A DNA stretch of 64,000 bases. Source: Brevundimonas sp. (GTDB lineage Bacteria; Pseudomonadota; Alphaproteobacteria; Caulobacterales; Caulobacteraceae). The stretch spans positions 1 to 64,000 of the forward strand of contig NZ_JAUYNX010000002.1 of assembly GCF_030704825.1 (NCBI RefSeq). Direction: 5' to 3'. The notes below the pieces were generated by a model, which saw only the letters and a program-made list of their open reading frames with translations, had not been told where the DNA came from and ran no database searches. Each line of letters begins with the position of its first letter. Positions within the stretch are counted from its first letter, which is position 1. This document shows positions 26,020 through 37,933 of the stretch, piece by piece. The position numbers and the translations under genes were made by a program.

Positions 26020-26889
26020 ATGTCCGAGTCCGCAGTTCAAATAATCGCACGCGGCCCGCGCGAAATCACCGAGGCCGCGGCCGCGTCGCTGGATTCCGAC
26101 CCGCTGCTGGAAGGCGCGACCTATTCGATCCTCGAGGAGGACGAGGACAGGGGCCTCTGGCGCATCGACGCCTTTCCCAACGACGCCGACGACGCGCGGG
26201 GCATCGAGGCGCGGCTGAAGGCGCACGACGGCCTGACGGTCGTGGTAGAGAAACTGGCCGACGCCGACTGGCTGGCCATGTCCCTGTCAGGGCTGCCGCC
26301 GGTGCGGGCGGGACGGTTCTTCGTCTACGGGGCGCATGACGAGGGCGTCGTGCCCAGGAACACGGTGAACCTGAAGATCGACGCCGGCGCGGCCTTCGGC
26401 ACCGGCCACCACGGGACGACGGTGGGCTGCCTGATCGCCTTCGACGAGCTGCTGAAGCGCGAACGCTTCGAACGCGTGCTGGACGTCGGCTGCGGCACCG
26501 GGGTGCTGGCCATCGCGGCGGCGAAGACGGGATCGAAGGTCGCGGTCGGCACCGACATCGACCAGCCCTCGGTCCGGATCGCCAACGAGAACGCGAAACT
26601 GAACATGGCCGACGCCCGCTTCGTCCACGCCTTCGGGCTGAACGACCGCAAGGTCCGCCAGCACGGCCCCTACGATCTGGTCTTCGCCAACATCCTGGCC
26701 CCGCCGCTGGTGAGCCTGTCGCAGGACATCAAGGAGGCGCTGAGCCTCGGCGGGGTGGCCATCCTGTCGGGCCTGCTGCGGACGCAGGAGCGGCGGGTGT
26801 CGGCGGCCTATCTGTCGCGCGGATTCGTTCTTGAGCGGCGGATCCACCGCGATGCGTGGAGCGCGTTGGTGCTGAGGCGGGTGGGGTGA
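26020..26889 (+). CDS. prmA: Ribosomal protein L11 methyltransferase
   Basis: A 289-residue SAM-dependent methyltransferase that modifies L11 of the large ribosomal subunit. It has a substrate-recognition N-terminal domain (1-105), then the PrmA-specific [16 protein letters not shown] loop (here [15 protein letters not shown]), motif [15 protein letters not shown], the [19 protein letters not shown] strand, and the FANILAPPL motif. The start at 26020 is divergent from the Ala/Lys-rich gene. Its stop overlaps the next gene (GTGA at 26886-26889). Confidence 0.95.
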   Translation: MSESAVQIIARGPREITEAAAASLDSDPLLEGATYSILEEDEDRGLWRIDAFPNDADDARGIEARLKAHDGLTVVVEKLADADWLAMSLSGLPPVRAGRFFVYGAHDEGVVPRNTVNLKIDAGAAFGTGHHGTTVGCLIAFDELLKRERFERVLDVGCGTGVLAIAAAKTGSKVAVGTDIDQPSVRIANENAKLNMADARFVHAFGLNDRKVRQHGPYDLVFANILAPPLVSLSQDIKEALSLGGVAILSGLLRTQERRVSAAYLSRGFVLERRIHRDAWSALVLRRVG

Positions 26890-27563
26890 GTTGGGAGGGC
26901 GCCGAGCCGCTTCTGGCGAAACTGGAGCGCTGGCGGCCGGCGGGCTGGGTCGAACACGAGGGCGGCGGTCTGCAAGTCTGTCACGTGCCTGACGAAGGCG
27001 CCCTGGCCTATCTGCACACCCTCTATCCCGGCTTGTCGGAAGATCGTCTCGCGCTGACTGAAGCGGCCTACGACCGGCAACTGCCCGCTGAATACCGCTG
27101 CTTCCTCGGCTGGGCCAATGGCGCCGGCTTCTTCAGACATCTGCGTCTGAACGGAAGCCACATCCGCGGGACCGATCGCGAGCCGATCGACCGGAGCGGC
27201 GTCGGCGTGGGTCAGACCATCAGCCTGGACTACGGCAATCAGTTCGGCTGGCCCGCGGGCGCCCCCTATACCGCCTGGGTCCTCGGAACCGCTTCAGGCT
27301 GGTCGGGGCAAGGATATCTGCTTCTCCGCCAGGACGGCGGCGTGACCCTGTGTTCGATGACCGATGCGACGGACGTGTCGGCGTCATGGGATTCGTTCAG
27401 CGATATGCTGTTCAGCGAGTTCGATCGAATGGCGGCGCTGGTCGGTGATCGGGGCGAGCGGCTGGCCCCGCACGAACACTTCCTGCCCGAACCGGCGCGA
27501 CGGTGGGAAAAGCCGAAGGTCCGGAAGCCCGGGCTGCGGAACCTGTTCCGCACACCGAAGTGA
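26886..27563 (+). CDS. SMI1/KNR4-like protein
   Basis: A 225-residue protein of the SMI1/KNR4 (SUKH) superfamily: the first half carries [26 protein letters not shown], which matches the family core xLPxDYxxFLxxxNG. A long loop and a beta-rich second half follow, and the C-terminus is basic ([14 protein letters not shown]). SUKH proteins often act as immunity proteins of toxin systems; no toxin gene is beside it, so here it is more likely a housekeeping or orphan member. I start at the GTG at 26886, which overlaps the prmA stop; an ATG at 26856 would give a 34-base overlap. Confidence 0.7.
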   Translation: MSWEGAEPLLAKLERWRPAGWVEHEGGGLQVCHVPDEGALAYLHTLYPGLSEDRLALTEAAYDRQLPAEYRCFLGWANGAGFFRHLRLNGSHIRGTDREPIDRSGVGVGQTISLDYGNQFGWPAGAPYTAWVLGTASGWSGQGYLLLRQDGGVTLCSMTDATDVSASWDSFSDMLFSEFDRMAALVGDRGERLAPHEHFLPEPARRWEKPKVRKPGLRNLFRTPK

Positions 27564-27631
27564 GGCGGGTGGGTTAACGGCGGAACAGGCGCGGGGCGCA
27601 ACCGTTGCGGCAGTTCAGTGGAGGAAACGCC

Positions 27632-28123
27632 GTGACCCAGTATGACCCCAACCTCGATCCCGCCGACCGCCGCGAGACGGTGGTGACCGAGACCGTGGTG
27701 ACTCCGTCCCGCACGACCGAGAGCACCGAGACCGTCCTCGTGCGCGACTCCAACACCGGGTGGTGGATCGCCGGCATCCTGGGCGGGATCGTGCTGATCG
27801 CCGTGCTGTGGATCCTGTTCGCGCGCGGCGCGGACCCGCAGACCGACGAGGCCCTGCTCGAAGCCCAGCTCGACGCAGCGGCGGCCCAGGCCCAGGCGGA
27901 CTCGGCGCTGATCCAGGGCCAGGTCGCCGGCGCCCAGGCCAGCGTCGACATCGCCCGCGCCGACGCCGCGCGCTCGCAGGCCGACGCCGTCCGCGCCGCA
28001 AGCGAGGCCCGCGCCGCGGAAGCCCGCGCCGCCCAGCCCGTGATCATCGAGCGCGAGACCCAGGCGCCGGCCCCCGCGCCGGGCGGCGTCGCGGTGGTGA
28101 CGCCGACCTCGCCGCAGAACTAG
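27632..28123 (+). CDS. Single-pass membrane protein with Ala-rich coiled coil
   Basis: A 163-residue hypothetical protein. A polar N-terminus with a Thr/Val/Glu-rich stretch (RRETVVTETVVTPSRTTEST) precedes one transmembrane helix (about 44-65, GWWIAGILGGIVLIAVLWIL). An alanine/glutamine-rich helix of some 75 residues, probably a coiled coil, and a Pro/Ala tail follow. GGAGG at 27620-27624 lies seven bases before a GTG at 27632, which decides the start over the TTG at 27605. No family is recognised. Topology suggests N-in with the coiled coil in the periplasm. Confidence 0.7.
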   Translation: MTQYDPNLDPADRRETVVTETVVTPSRTTESTETVLVRDSNTGWWIAGILGGIVLIAVLWILFARGADPQTDEALLEAQLDAAAAQAQADSALIQGQVAGAQASVDIARADAARSQADAVRAASEARAAEARAAQPVIIERETQAPAPAPGGVAVVTPTSPQN

Positions 28124-28151
28124 CGGGGACCGCCGGGCGAGGCTGCCGTCT

Positions 28152-28583
28152 TCAGACCCCGTCCGGTCCCTTTCGGGAGCGGGCGGGGCGCGACAGGTTC
28201 AGGGCCACGGCGGCGCGAACCAGCGCCTTCAGCGCCTCTTCATCGATCGCGTCGCCCTCATGGAAGTCGATGGCGCGGCGGGTGTTTCCTTCGAGGCTGG
28301 AGTTGAACAGGCCCGACGGGTCCGGCAGCGAGGCCCCCCTGGCGAAGGTCATCTTGACGGCGGTCTTGTAGGTCTCGCCGGTGGTGAGGATGCCGGCGTG
28401 CTCCCACACCGGGACGCGGCCCCATTTCACCGTCTCGACCACCTCGGGGTCGGCCTGATGGATCAGGGCGCGGATCCGGGCGAGCGTTGCACCCCGCCAG
28501 TCGCCGAGCGCCGCGATCTTCGCGTCAATCCGCTGCGAGGCGGGAAGGCCGTCTTCGGCCGGGTCGATATCCATCTTTCCCAT
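28152..28583 (-). CDS. DUF1801 domain protein (first copy)
   Basis: A 143-residue protein of the DUF1801 (YdhG-like) family: RIRALIHQADPEVVETVKWGRVPVWEHAGILTTGETYKTA is the conserved substrate-like core, followed by KMTFARGASLPDPSGLFNSSL and a short basic tail. DUF1801 proteins belong to a small fold superfamily without known enzymatic activity. The gene lies downstream of a second DUF1801 gene in what seems a five-gene leftward operon led by an ArsR repressor. The start is at the ATG at 28583; an ATG three codons later is the alternative. Confidence 0.85.
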   Translation of the reverse strand: MGKMDIDPAEDGLPASQRIDAKIAALGDWRGATLARIRALIHQADPEVVETVKWGRVPVWEHAGILTTGETYKTAVKMTFARGASLPDPSGLFNSSLEGNTRRAIDFHEGDAIDEEALKALVRAAVALNLSRPARSRKGPDGV

Positions 28584-28597
28584 GGGGGTTCCCTTCG

Positions 28598-29026
28598 TCA
28601 CATGCGTTCGCCGGGCAACCGGCTGGCCTGTTTGATCCAGTCGGCGAGTTGCACCTCGTCGAACGGATCGTCCTCGTGGATGTGGAAATAGCGCACGTCC
28701 TTCTGCTTCGACGCGACGGGCGGCATGGGCTTCAGCGCCGCGCCGCGGAAGAAGGCCACCTTCAGATAGCGGTCGAAGGCGTGAAAGCTCGCGAACCAGA
28801 CCCCGTCCTCGGCCCCGTACAGGGGCGTGTTCCATTTGACCGCCTTCTTCACGCCCGGGACCGTGCGTTCGATCAGGGCGTCGAGGCGGCGGCCGACGTC
28901 GCCTTTCCAGCCCGGCGCGGCCTTGATCCAGGCCTGCACGGGCGCGTCGCCGTAGCCCTTGGCGATCCGGGGGTTGCCGCCCGAGAGCAGGCCGGGCCCG
29001 GCGGCCTTCCCAGGCTTCCTGGTCAT
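28598..29026 (-). CDS. DUF1801 domain protein (second copy)
   Basis: A 142-residue protein of the same family as the next gene downstream: ALIERTVPGVKKAVKWNTPLYG is the core, then WFASFHAFDRYLKVAFFRGAAL and the KDVRYFHIHEDDPFDE segment. The N-terminal GNPRIAKGYGDAPVQAWI part is a typical extension of the YdeI/DUF1801 type. It starts six bases after the overlapping end of the 73-residue membrane protein gene and stops 14 bases before the other DUF1801 gene, so the pair is probably cotranscribed. The sequence identity between the copies is low. Confidence 0.83.
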   Translation of the reverse strand: MTRKPGKAAGPGLLSGGNPRIAKGYGDAPVQAWIKAAPGWKGDVGRRLDALIERTVPGVKKAVKWNTPLYGAEDGVWFASFHAFDRYLKVAFFRGAALKPMPPVASKQKDVRYFHIHEDDPFDEVQLADWIKQASRLPGERM

Positions 29027-29031
29027 CGCCT

Positions 29032-29253
29032 TCACTCCGATCCGCGCCCGCCGCGCCGCCGGCCGACATAGGGCAGGACGAACATGTACAGGCCGGTGAG
29101 GGCAAGCAGGGCGAGCGGGAACAGCGGCAGGAAATACACCCATTCAACGGGCTGATTTCCGGTTCCGAGGGCGACGAAAATGGCGACGACGACGGCGACG
29201 AAGACGATCGAGGTCCAGCGGTGAAGCGGCCGGATCCAGGCGTTCCAGGTCAT
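29032..29253 (-). CDS. Small two-helix membrane protein (73 aa)
   Basis: A 73-residue inner-membrane protein with two helices (about 14-31 and 38-62), joined by a short NQPVEW loop, and an Arg/Gly-rich cytoplasmic tail (GRRRGGRGSE). No enzymatic motif is seen. It sits between the SRPBCC gene and the DUF1801 genes on the same strand, with a 33-base gap upstream, so it probably belongs to the ArsR-controlled operon. Similar short proteins often accompany such clusters. Confidence 0.75.
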   Translation of the reverse strand: MTWNAWIRPLHRWTSIVFVAVVVAIFVALGTGNQPVEWVYFLPLFPLALLALTGLYMFVLPYVGRRRGGRGSE

Positions 29254-29286
29254 GGGGATCTCCTCTCGATGAAGTCGAAGGCGGGG

Positions 29287-29718
29287 CTAGTCCACCCGCG
29301 CCAGAAGCTGTTCCAGGTTGGCGAGGAACTGCCGCCAGCCGGCGTTGGCGCCGCCGAAGGCCTGTTTCTGATCCGGGCGGAAGCCGGCCTGTTCCACGCG
29401 CAGATGCGTTCCCGCGTCCGTCGGGGTGAGGGTGAAGGTCACCACGCTCTTCATGGCGTACGCCGGATCGTCGTGCGCATAATCCCAGGTGTAGGACAGG
29501 GTCTTTTCCGGCTCGACGGTCAGGACCTCGCAGTCCAGCACCCCGCCCCAGTCTCCGCTGAGCTTGAAGCCGTGGCCCACGACCGGCCTGAAGTCGTTCT
29601 TCATCAGCCATTCCTCCATCAGGTGCGGCTGGGTGAGGGCGCGCCAGAGCTTCTCCGGCGGAAACGGGATCTCCCGCTCGACGACGACGGAGCGGGTTTC
29701 GGTCGTGGCAAGGGTCAT
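29287..29718 (-). CDS. SRPBCC (AHSA1-type) domain protein
   Basis: A 143-residue START/SRPBCC-fold protein of the activator-of-Hsp90-ATPase-like group: VEREIPFPPEKLWRALTQPHLMEEWL is the family N-terminus, then DCEVLTVEPEKTLSYTW and the C-terminal GWRQFLANLEQLLA. These proteins bind small hydrophobic ligands or have no known ligand. Its ATG overlaps the stop of the ArsR gene (ATGA at 29715-29718), a very common pairing in which the repressor and the SRPBCC protein are translationally coupled. Confidence 0.9.
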   Translation of the reverse strand: MTLATTETRSVVVEREIPFPPEKLWRALTQPHLMEEWLMKNDFRPVVGHGFKLSGDWGGVLDCEVLTVEPEKTLSYTWDYAHDDPAYAMKSVVTFTLTPTDAGTHLRVEQAGFRPDQKQAFGGANAGWRQFLANLEQLLARVD

Positions 29719-30041
29719 TGGTCCATCCTTTTGAGCAGGTCCTCGAGGTGGTCGATGCGGGCTTCCCAGAAGCCGGTCATCCGGCCGGTCCAGTCGGCCA
29801 GGGGGGCCAGGGCTTCGAGCCGGGCGCTGTAGTGGGTCTGGCGGCCGTCGGGGCGGTCGCGCACCAGCCCCGCCTGTTTCAGGACCCCGAGGTGTTTCGA
29901 GACGGCCGGCTGCGAAACGCCGGCCCCGGCCGTCAGCGCCCCGACCGTTGTTTCTCCTTCGCGGCACAGCCGTTCGAACAGCGCCCGCCGGGTGGGATCG
30001 GCGAGGGTTCTGAAGAGCGCATCGGGGGTGGTCGGCGTCAA
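29715..30041 (-). CDS. ArsR-family transcriptional regulator
   Basis: A 108-residue winged-helix regulator: FRTLADPTRRALFERLCREG, then TVGALTAGAGVSQPAVSKHL (recognition helix), and the GLVRDRPDGRQTHYSA wing. No metal-binding CxC motif is present, so it is not an arsenic or cadmium sensor but one of the group paired with SRPBCC proteins. It heads the leftward unit ArsR, SRPBCC, small membrane protein, DUF1801, DUF1801. The AT-rich gap of 30042-30090 just upstream (ATATAACTCTTTGGCTATTG) is the likely promoter and self-repression site. Confidence 0.92.
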   Translation of the reverse strand: MTPTTPDALFRTLADPTRRALFERLCREGETTVGALTAGAGVSQPAVSKHLGVLKQAGLVRDRPDGRQTHYSARLEALAPLADWTGRMTGFWEARIDHLEDLLKRMDQ

Positions 30042-30186
30042 AACATATAACTCTTTGGCTATTGATTGAATGCATAACCGACGGGATATGTGTTGGGCAA
30101 GAGGAAATGTGGAGCGACCCCATGGGCCGCCGGCCTGGAGGGATCGGGCCTCCCCACGACCGCGGCGGGGATGCTATGGCTCCGCC

Positions 30187-32001
30187 ATGCGCCAGTCCTT
30201 CGATGAAACCACCGATCCGTCCTTCGGGGCGAAACACCTGCCCCGCGTCCGGGCGAGGATGGCCGAGCAGGGTCTCGACGGCCTGCTGGTGCCGCACGAG
30301 GACGAGCACCAGAATGAATACCTACCGGCCGCGAACGACCGGCTGGCGTGGCTGACCGGCTTCACCGGCTCGGCCGGCGCCGGCGCCGTGCTGATGGACC
30401 GGGCCGCCGTGTTCGCGGACGGTCGCTACACGGTGCAGGTCCGGGCCCAGGTCGATCCGGCGCAGTTCGAGATTCTCGACCTCGTCGAGGGCGGCGTGCC
30501 GGCCTGGCTGGAGCGCGCGCCCAGGGGCGCGGTCATCGGCTATGACCCGCGGCTGCACAGCCCCGACGCGCTGGCGACCCTGAAGCGGGCGGCGGCGAAG
30601 GCCGGGGCGGAGCTGAAGCCGGTCGAGCCCAATCCGCTGGACCTGGCCTGGGCCGACGAACGGCCCGGGCAGCCGGCCGCGCCGGTCGTCCCGCATGAGG
30701 ACCGCTACGCCGGGGAGAGCAGCGCCTCGAAACGCGCCCGCATCGGCGAGGCGGTGGCCCGGGCGGGAGCCGAGGCGGCGGTGCTGACCGCGCCGGCGTC
30801 GCTGGCCTGGCTGTTCAACATTCGCGGGGGGGACGTGATCCGCACCCCGCTTCCGCTCGGGCAGGCCGTGGTGAAGGCGGACGGGACGGCGAAACTGTTC
30901 CTCGACCCGCGCAAGGTGACCAACGCACTGCCGGGCTGGCTGGGCGACGCCGTGTCGGTCGAGGCGCCCGAGGCGCTGGAGGGCGCCCTGGACGCCCTGT
31001 CGGGCCACAAGGTGCTGATCGATCCCGGCCAGTCGCCGGCCTGGTATTTCGACCGGCTGGAAGCGGCGGGGGCGACCGTGGTGCGCGGCATGGACCCCTG
31101 CGCCCTGCCGCGGGCCTGCAAGAACCCGGTCGAGATCGAGGGGACGCGTCAGGCGCATATCCGCGACGGCGCGGCCCTGACGCGGTTCCTTCACTGGGTC
31201 GACACGACGGGGCAGGAGACCCTGCCCGACGAGCGCGAGATCGCGGAGACGCTGGAACGGTTCCGCGAGGAAACCGGCGCGCTCAAGGACCTGTCGTTCG
31301 ACACCATCGCCGGGGCCGGGCCGAACGGCGCCCTGCCGCACTACAAGCCGGTGACCCGCACCATCCGCCGCATCGAGAAGGGCTCCCTGCTGCTGGTCGA
31401 CGGAGGCGGCCAGTATCTGGACGGCACCACCGACGTGACCCGCACCATGGCGGTGGGCGAACCGACGGCTGATCAGCGCCGGATGTTCACCCTCGTGCTC
31501 AAGGGCCATATCGCCATGGCCGTGGTGCGTTTCCCGGCCGGGACGACGGGGCATCAGCTGGACGCCATGGCGCGCCTGCCGCTGTGGATGCAGGGCTTCG
31601 ACTACGACCATGGCACCGGCCACGGCGTGGGATCGTATCTTGGCGTCCACGAGGGGCCGCAGCGGATCGCCAAGGCGGTGAACAGCCAGCCGCTGCTGAC
31701 CGGCATGATCCTGTCCAACGAGCCGGGCTATTACCGCGAGGGCCACTGGGGCATCCGCATCGAGACGCTGCAGGTGGTGACGCCGCCGGAACCGATCCCC
31801 GGCGGCGAGCGGCCGATGCACGGCTTCGAGCAACTGACCCTGGCGCCGCTGGACCGCAGGCTGATCGACGTCGGCCTGCTGACCCCGGCCGAGCGCGCCT
31901 ATGTCGACGCCTATCACGCCGAGGTGCTGGCCAAGGTCGGGCCGTTGCTGGATGGGGCAGCGCTGGACTGGCTGAAGGCGCAGGCCGCCCCCTTGAAATA
32001 A
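30187..32001 (+). CDS. Xaa-Pro aminopeptidase (aminopeptidase P, M24B)
   Basis: A 604-residue three-domain M24 metallopeptidase that cleaves an N-terminal residue before proline. The two N-terminal creatinase-like domains span about 1-310. The C-terminal pita-bread domain has the five metal ligands D405 and D416 (VDGGGQYLDGTTDVTRT), H479 (GTGHG), E512 (NEPGYY) and E548 (FEQL), with the VHEGPQ motif between. The size matches the long eukaryote-like APP1 class common in alphaproteobacteria. I use the ATG at 30187, where homologues begin; the frame remains open upstream to 30070. Confidence 0.94.
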   Translation: MRQSFDETTDPSFGAKHLPRVRARMAEQGLDGLLVPHEDEHQNEYLPAANDRLAWLTGFTGSAGAGAVLMDRAAVFADGRYTVQVRAQVDPAQFEILDLVEGGVPAWLERAPRGAVIGYDPRLHSPDALATLKRAAAKAGAELKPVEPNPLDLAWADERPGQPAAPVVPHEDRYAGESSASKRARIGEAVARAGAEAAVLTAPASLAWLFNIRGGDVIRTPLPLGQAVVKADGTAKLFLDPRKVTNALPGWLGDAVSVEAPEALEGALDALSGHKVLIDPGQSPAWYFDRLEAAGATVVRGMDPCALPRACKNPVEIEGTRQAHIRDGAALTRFLHWVDTTGQETLPDEREIAETLERFREETGALKDLSFDTIAGAGPNGALPHYKPVTRTIRRIEKGSLLLVDGGGQYLDGTTDVTRTMAVGEPTADQRRMFTLVLKGHIAMAVVRFPAGTTGHQLDAMARLPLWMQGFDYDHGTGHGVGSYLGVHEGPQRIAKAVNSQPLLTGMILSNEPGYYREGHWGIRIETLQVVTPPEPIPGGERPMHGFEQLTLAPLDRRLIDVGLLTPAERAYVDAYHAEVLAKVGPLLDGAALDWLKAQAAPLK

Positions 32002-32027
32002 GGCCGAACGGCGCCCATCTCCAGTGA

Positions 32028-32048
32028 GCCGGCGGATGCGCCGCCGGC
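32028..32048 (+). terminator. Hairpin after aminopeptidase P gene
   Basis: GCCGGCGG (32028-32035) pairs exactly with CCGCCGGC (32041-32048) across a five-base loop, 27 bases after the stop. There is no T run, only ACATTTC, so it may be a weak or Rho-assisted terminator, or a stem separating the gene from the aldo/keto reductase. Confidence 0.4.
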
Positions 32049-32073
32049 CCCCCACATTTCAAGGAGAGCGCTC

Positions 32074-33063
32074 ATGAAGACGCGCACGCTGGGCCGTTCG
32101 GGCCCTGAAGTTTCGGCCATCGGCCTGGGCTGCATGGGCATGGCCGCCTTCTATGGTCAGCCGTCCGACGAGGGGCAGGCGACGGCGGTGATCCACCGCG
32201 CGCTCGACCTCGGCGTCACCTTCTTCGACACGGCCGAGATGTACGGCCCCCACACCAACGAGATCCAGGTCGGCAAGGCGCTGGCGGACCGGCGGGACAA
32301 GGCCTTCGTCGCCACGAAATTCGGCATCGGCTACAACGCCGACCGCACGGCCCTGACCGTCGACGGCTCGCCGAAGAACGTGCGCCGCGCCATCGAGGGC
32401 AGTCTGAAACGGCTGGGGATGGACCACGTCGATCTCTACTATCTGCACCGCGTCGACCCGAACACGCCGATCGAGGAGACGGTCGGGGCGATGGGCGAGC
32501 TGGTGAAGGAAGGCAAGGTGCGCTTCCTCGGACTGTCGGAAGCCTCGCCGGCGACCCTGCGAAAAGGCCATGCGACCCACCCGATCACCGCCCTGCAGAC
32601 CGAGTATTCACTGTGGAGCCGCGAGCCCGAGGACGAACTGCTGGCGACCTGCGAGGAGCTGGGCATCGGCTTCGTCCCGTACAGCCCCCTGGGCCGGGGC
32701 TTCCTGTCGGGCGAGATCAAATCGGTCGACGACCTGGCGCCCGACGACTTCCGCCGCTCGAACCCGCGGTTCCAGGGAGAGAATTTCCAGAAGAACATCG
32801 ACCTGGTTCACGCGGTCGCCGGGATCGCCGCGGACAAGGGCGTGACCGCGGCGCAACTGGCTCTGGCCTGGGTGCTGGCTCAGGGGCCGCATCTCGTGCC
32901 GATCCCGGGAACCCGACGGATACGAACGCTGGAAGAGAACGCGGCGGCGGTCGATATTGCCCTGACCCCGGACGATATGGCGCGCATCGAAGCGGTCTTC
33001 CCCAAGGGCGCGGCCTCGGGCCATCGCTACGCCGAGGCGGCGCGAGCGGCCTTGAACCGCTGA
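32074..33063 (+). CDS. Aldo/keto reductase
   Basis: A 329-residue NADPH-dependent oxidoreductase with a TIM-barrel fold. The catalytic tetrad is readable: D52 and Y57 in [15 protein letters not shown]82 in VATKFG, and H125 in LYYLHRVDP. The cofactor-binding end [13 protein letters not shown] is also typical. It resembles the AKR13/YajO-like group that reduces a broad range of aldehydes; the natural substrate is unknown. An AAGGAGAG site lies directly before the ATG. The reading direction and the 72-base gap leave open whether it shares a transcript with the aminopeptidase gene. Confidence 0.93.
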   Translation: MKTRTLGRSGPEVSAIGLGCMGMAAFYGQPSDEGQATAVIHRALDLGVTFFDTAEMYGPHTNEIQVGKALADRRDKAFVATKFGIGYNADRTALTVDGSPKNVRRAIEGSLKRLGMDHVDLYYLHRVDPNTPIEETVGAMGELVKEGKVRFLGLSEASPATLRKGHATHPITALQTEYSLWSREPEDELLATCEELGIGFVPYSPLGRGFLSGEIKSVDDLAPDDFRRSNPRFQGENFQKNIDLVHAVAGIAADKGVTAAQLALAWVLAQGPHLVPIPGTRRIRTLEENAAAVDIALTPDDMARIEAVFPKGAASGHRYAEAARAALNR

Positions 33064-33070
33064 TCCGCGT

Positions 33071-34294
33071 TCAGCCAGTCGTGGCGCGGCGGGAGCCGAG
33101 GCTGGCGTGGGAGGCCCCGGCCAGACCGGCCAGGGCCAGATATTCGGGCGCAGACAGGCCGTGGATGATCACCGAGCGCGTGACGCGTTTGGCGTTGGTC
33201 ACAGCCCGCTCGGCCCAGGTCAGGAATTCCTGGTGGTCGAGCGGGTGGGGGGCGCTCTCGAAGGCCACGCCCTGGAGCCGGACGTCGCGGAGGTCTTCGG
33301 GCGTACGAGCGGGAGCCTCGCGCAGCTTGCCGGCGACGATCAGGCAGAAGGGCTTTATCAGCACCGTGACGGCGGCCAGCGCGCTTCCCGGCACGCCTTC
33401 GATGTCGCATATCTCGCAGACCACGCCCTTTTCGACGCCCGCGGTCGCCTCCTTGAACCGGGCGATAAGGGGGCCGCGCCCGCGCTGACTCGCCAGGGTC
33501 GTGTAGGAGACCGGCAGGAAGAGGGTGGGCTGTTTGGCGTTGCCCTGTTCGGCGCGCAGGCGGCTGACGCCCCGCGCGATGGTGGCGATGTCGACCCTTT
33601 CGACGTCGGCCGTGCTGAGGTTGCGCAGGTCCTGGGCGTTCAGTTCGATCTCGCCGGGCATGCTCAGCACCCGCCGTGCGATGCGGAAGCCGATCTGGGA
33701 GAAGGTCCTGAGTTCGAAGACCGGCTCGAGCGCGCATGACACCCGCAGAACCCGGCCGTCGGCGGCGACGAAGGGGTTCCAGGCGTCCGGCAGCGGCCGG
33801 ACTTCGGGCGGGGCGACGCGGGGTTCGGTGCGGGCGGCGTCGAGGGCGTAGGCGCCGTCGATCTCGGCCGCGAAAATCCGGCCACCGCTGAGATTGGTCA
33901 CCTCCAGCACATCCAGCGTCTCGGGCAGGGCGCCGCCCAGGAAGTGGGCCAGCAGGTCGCGCAGGTAGATCATGCACGAGGCCTGGCCGCCGAACTTGCC
34001 CAGTTCGGGCTGGACGACGAGATAGTCGGTCGGGGAAACGCGCTGAAAGAAGCCCCCGCTCTCGAGATGTTTGCCGAGGGTCCGCTCGACGTGCTGGTAG
34101 ATCTGCTCGCGCCGGCTTTCCCAACGGTCGCCGAGGCGTTCGGCGATGGCGTCCAGCCCGATCAGATTGATCCGGCCCTCTTCCAGCATGCCCGAGGCCT
34201 GGAAGCGTTCGAGCAGGGACCCGAGGTCCTCGCTCGAGAAGCGCTCGACCGGCCGTCGAGCGTCCGGCCCGGGATCGAGACGGGTATCAGCCAT
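33071..34294 (-). CDS. EAL-like fold protein lacking catalytic residues
   Basis: A 407-residue hypothetical protein. Residues about 1-150 are an unassigned N-terminal region. From about 185 the order of segments follows an EAL phosphodiesterase: LEPVFELRTFSQIGFRIARR (compare YQPIvdlrtg..vgvEALlRw), LFLPVSYTTLASQRGRGPLI (compare lavNlS...L), VVCEICDIEGVPGSAL (compare lEiTE), and SVIIHGLSAPEYLALAGLAG (compare viAEGVEteeql.lL). The EAL Glu is replaced, and the DDFG and KID motifs are missing, so cyclic-di-GMP hydrolysis is very unlikely. It may bind a nucleotide or protein instead. The fold link is read by eye and is an inference. It lies downstream of ligA with an 86-base gap. Confidence 0.55.
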   Translation of the reverse strand: MADTRLDPGPDARRPVERFSSEDLGSLLERFQASGMLEEGRINLIGLDAIAERLGDRWESRREQIYQHVERTLGKHLESGGFFQRVSPTDYLVVQPELGKFGGQASCMIYLRDLLAHFLGGALPETLDVLEVTNLSGGRIFAAEIDGAYALDAARTEPRVAPPEVRPLPDAWNPFVAADGRVLRVSCALEPVFELRTFSQIGFRIARRVLSMPGEIELNAQDLRNLSTADVERVDIATIARGVSRLRAEQGNAKQPTLFLPVSYTTLASQRGRGPLIARFKEATAGVEKGVVCEICDIEGVPGSALAAVTVLIKPFCLIVAGKLREAPARTPEDLRDVRLQGVAFESAPHPLDHQEFLTWAERAVTNAKRVTRSVIIHGLSAPEYLALAGLAGASHASLGSRRATTG

Positions 34295-34380
34295 GAGTCC
34301 ATATGCACGCGTTCGGCGAGTTTATCGATCTGGTTTTTTCATCCGGAACAGTCTTCTGCCGCCATACGCGCCGCGCCGGA

Positions 34381-37850
<3,470 letters not shown>

Positions 37851-37933
37851 TCGCGCGCCCGGGACATCCGTAAAGATACGGGCTTGAAAAAGTCGCGCTC
37901 CAGCCGTCTGGTCCGGCGATCGGAGGCGCGCCC

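Noticed and set aside
30042..30090. A perfect ArsR operator before the ArsR gene
   Set aside because: The region is AT-rich and suitable as a promoter, but the inverted repeat (ATAACT / GGCTAT) matches only partly, so I do not list it as a site.
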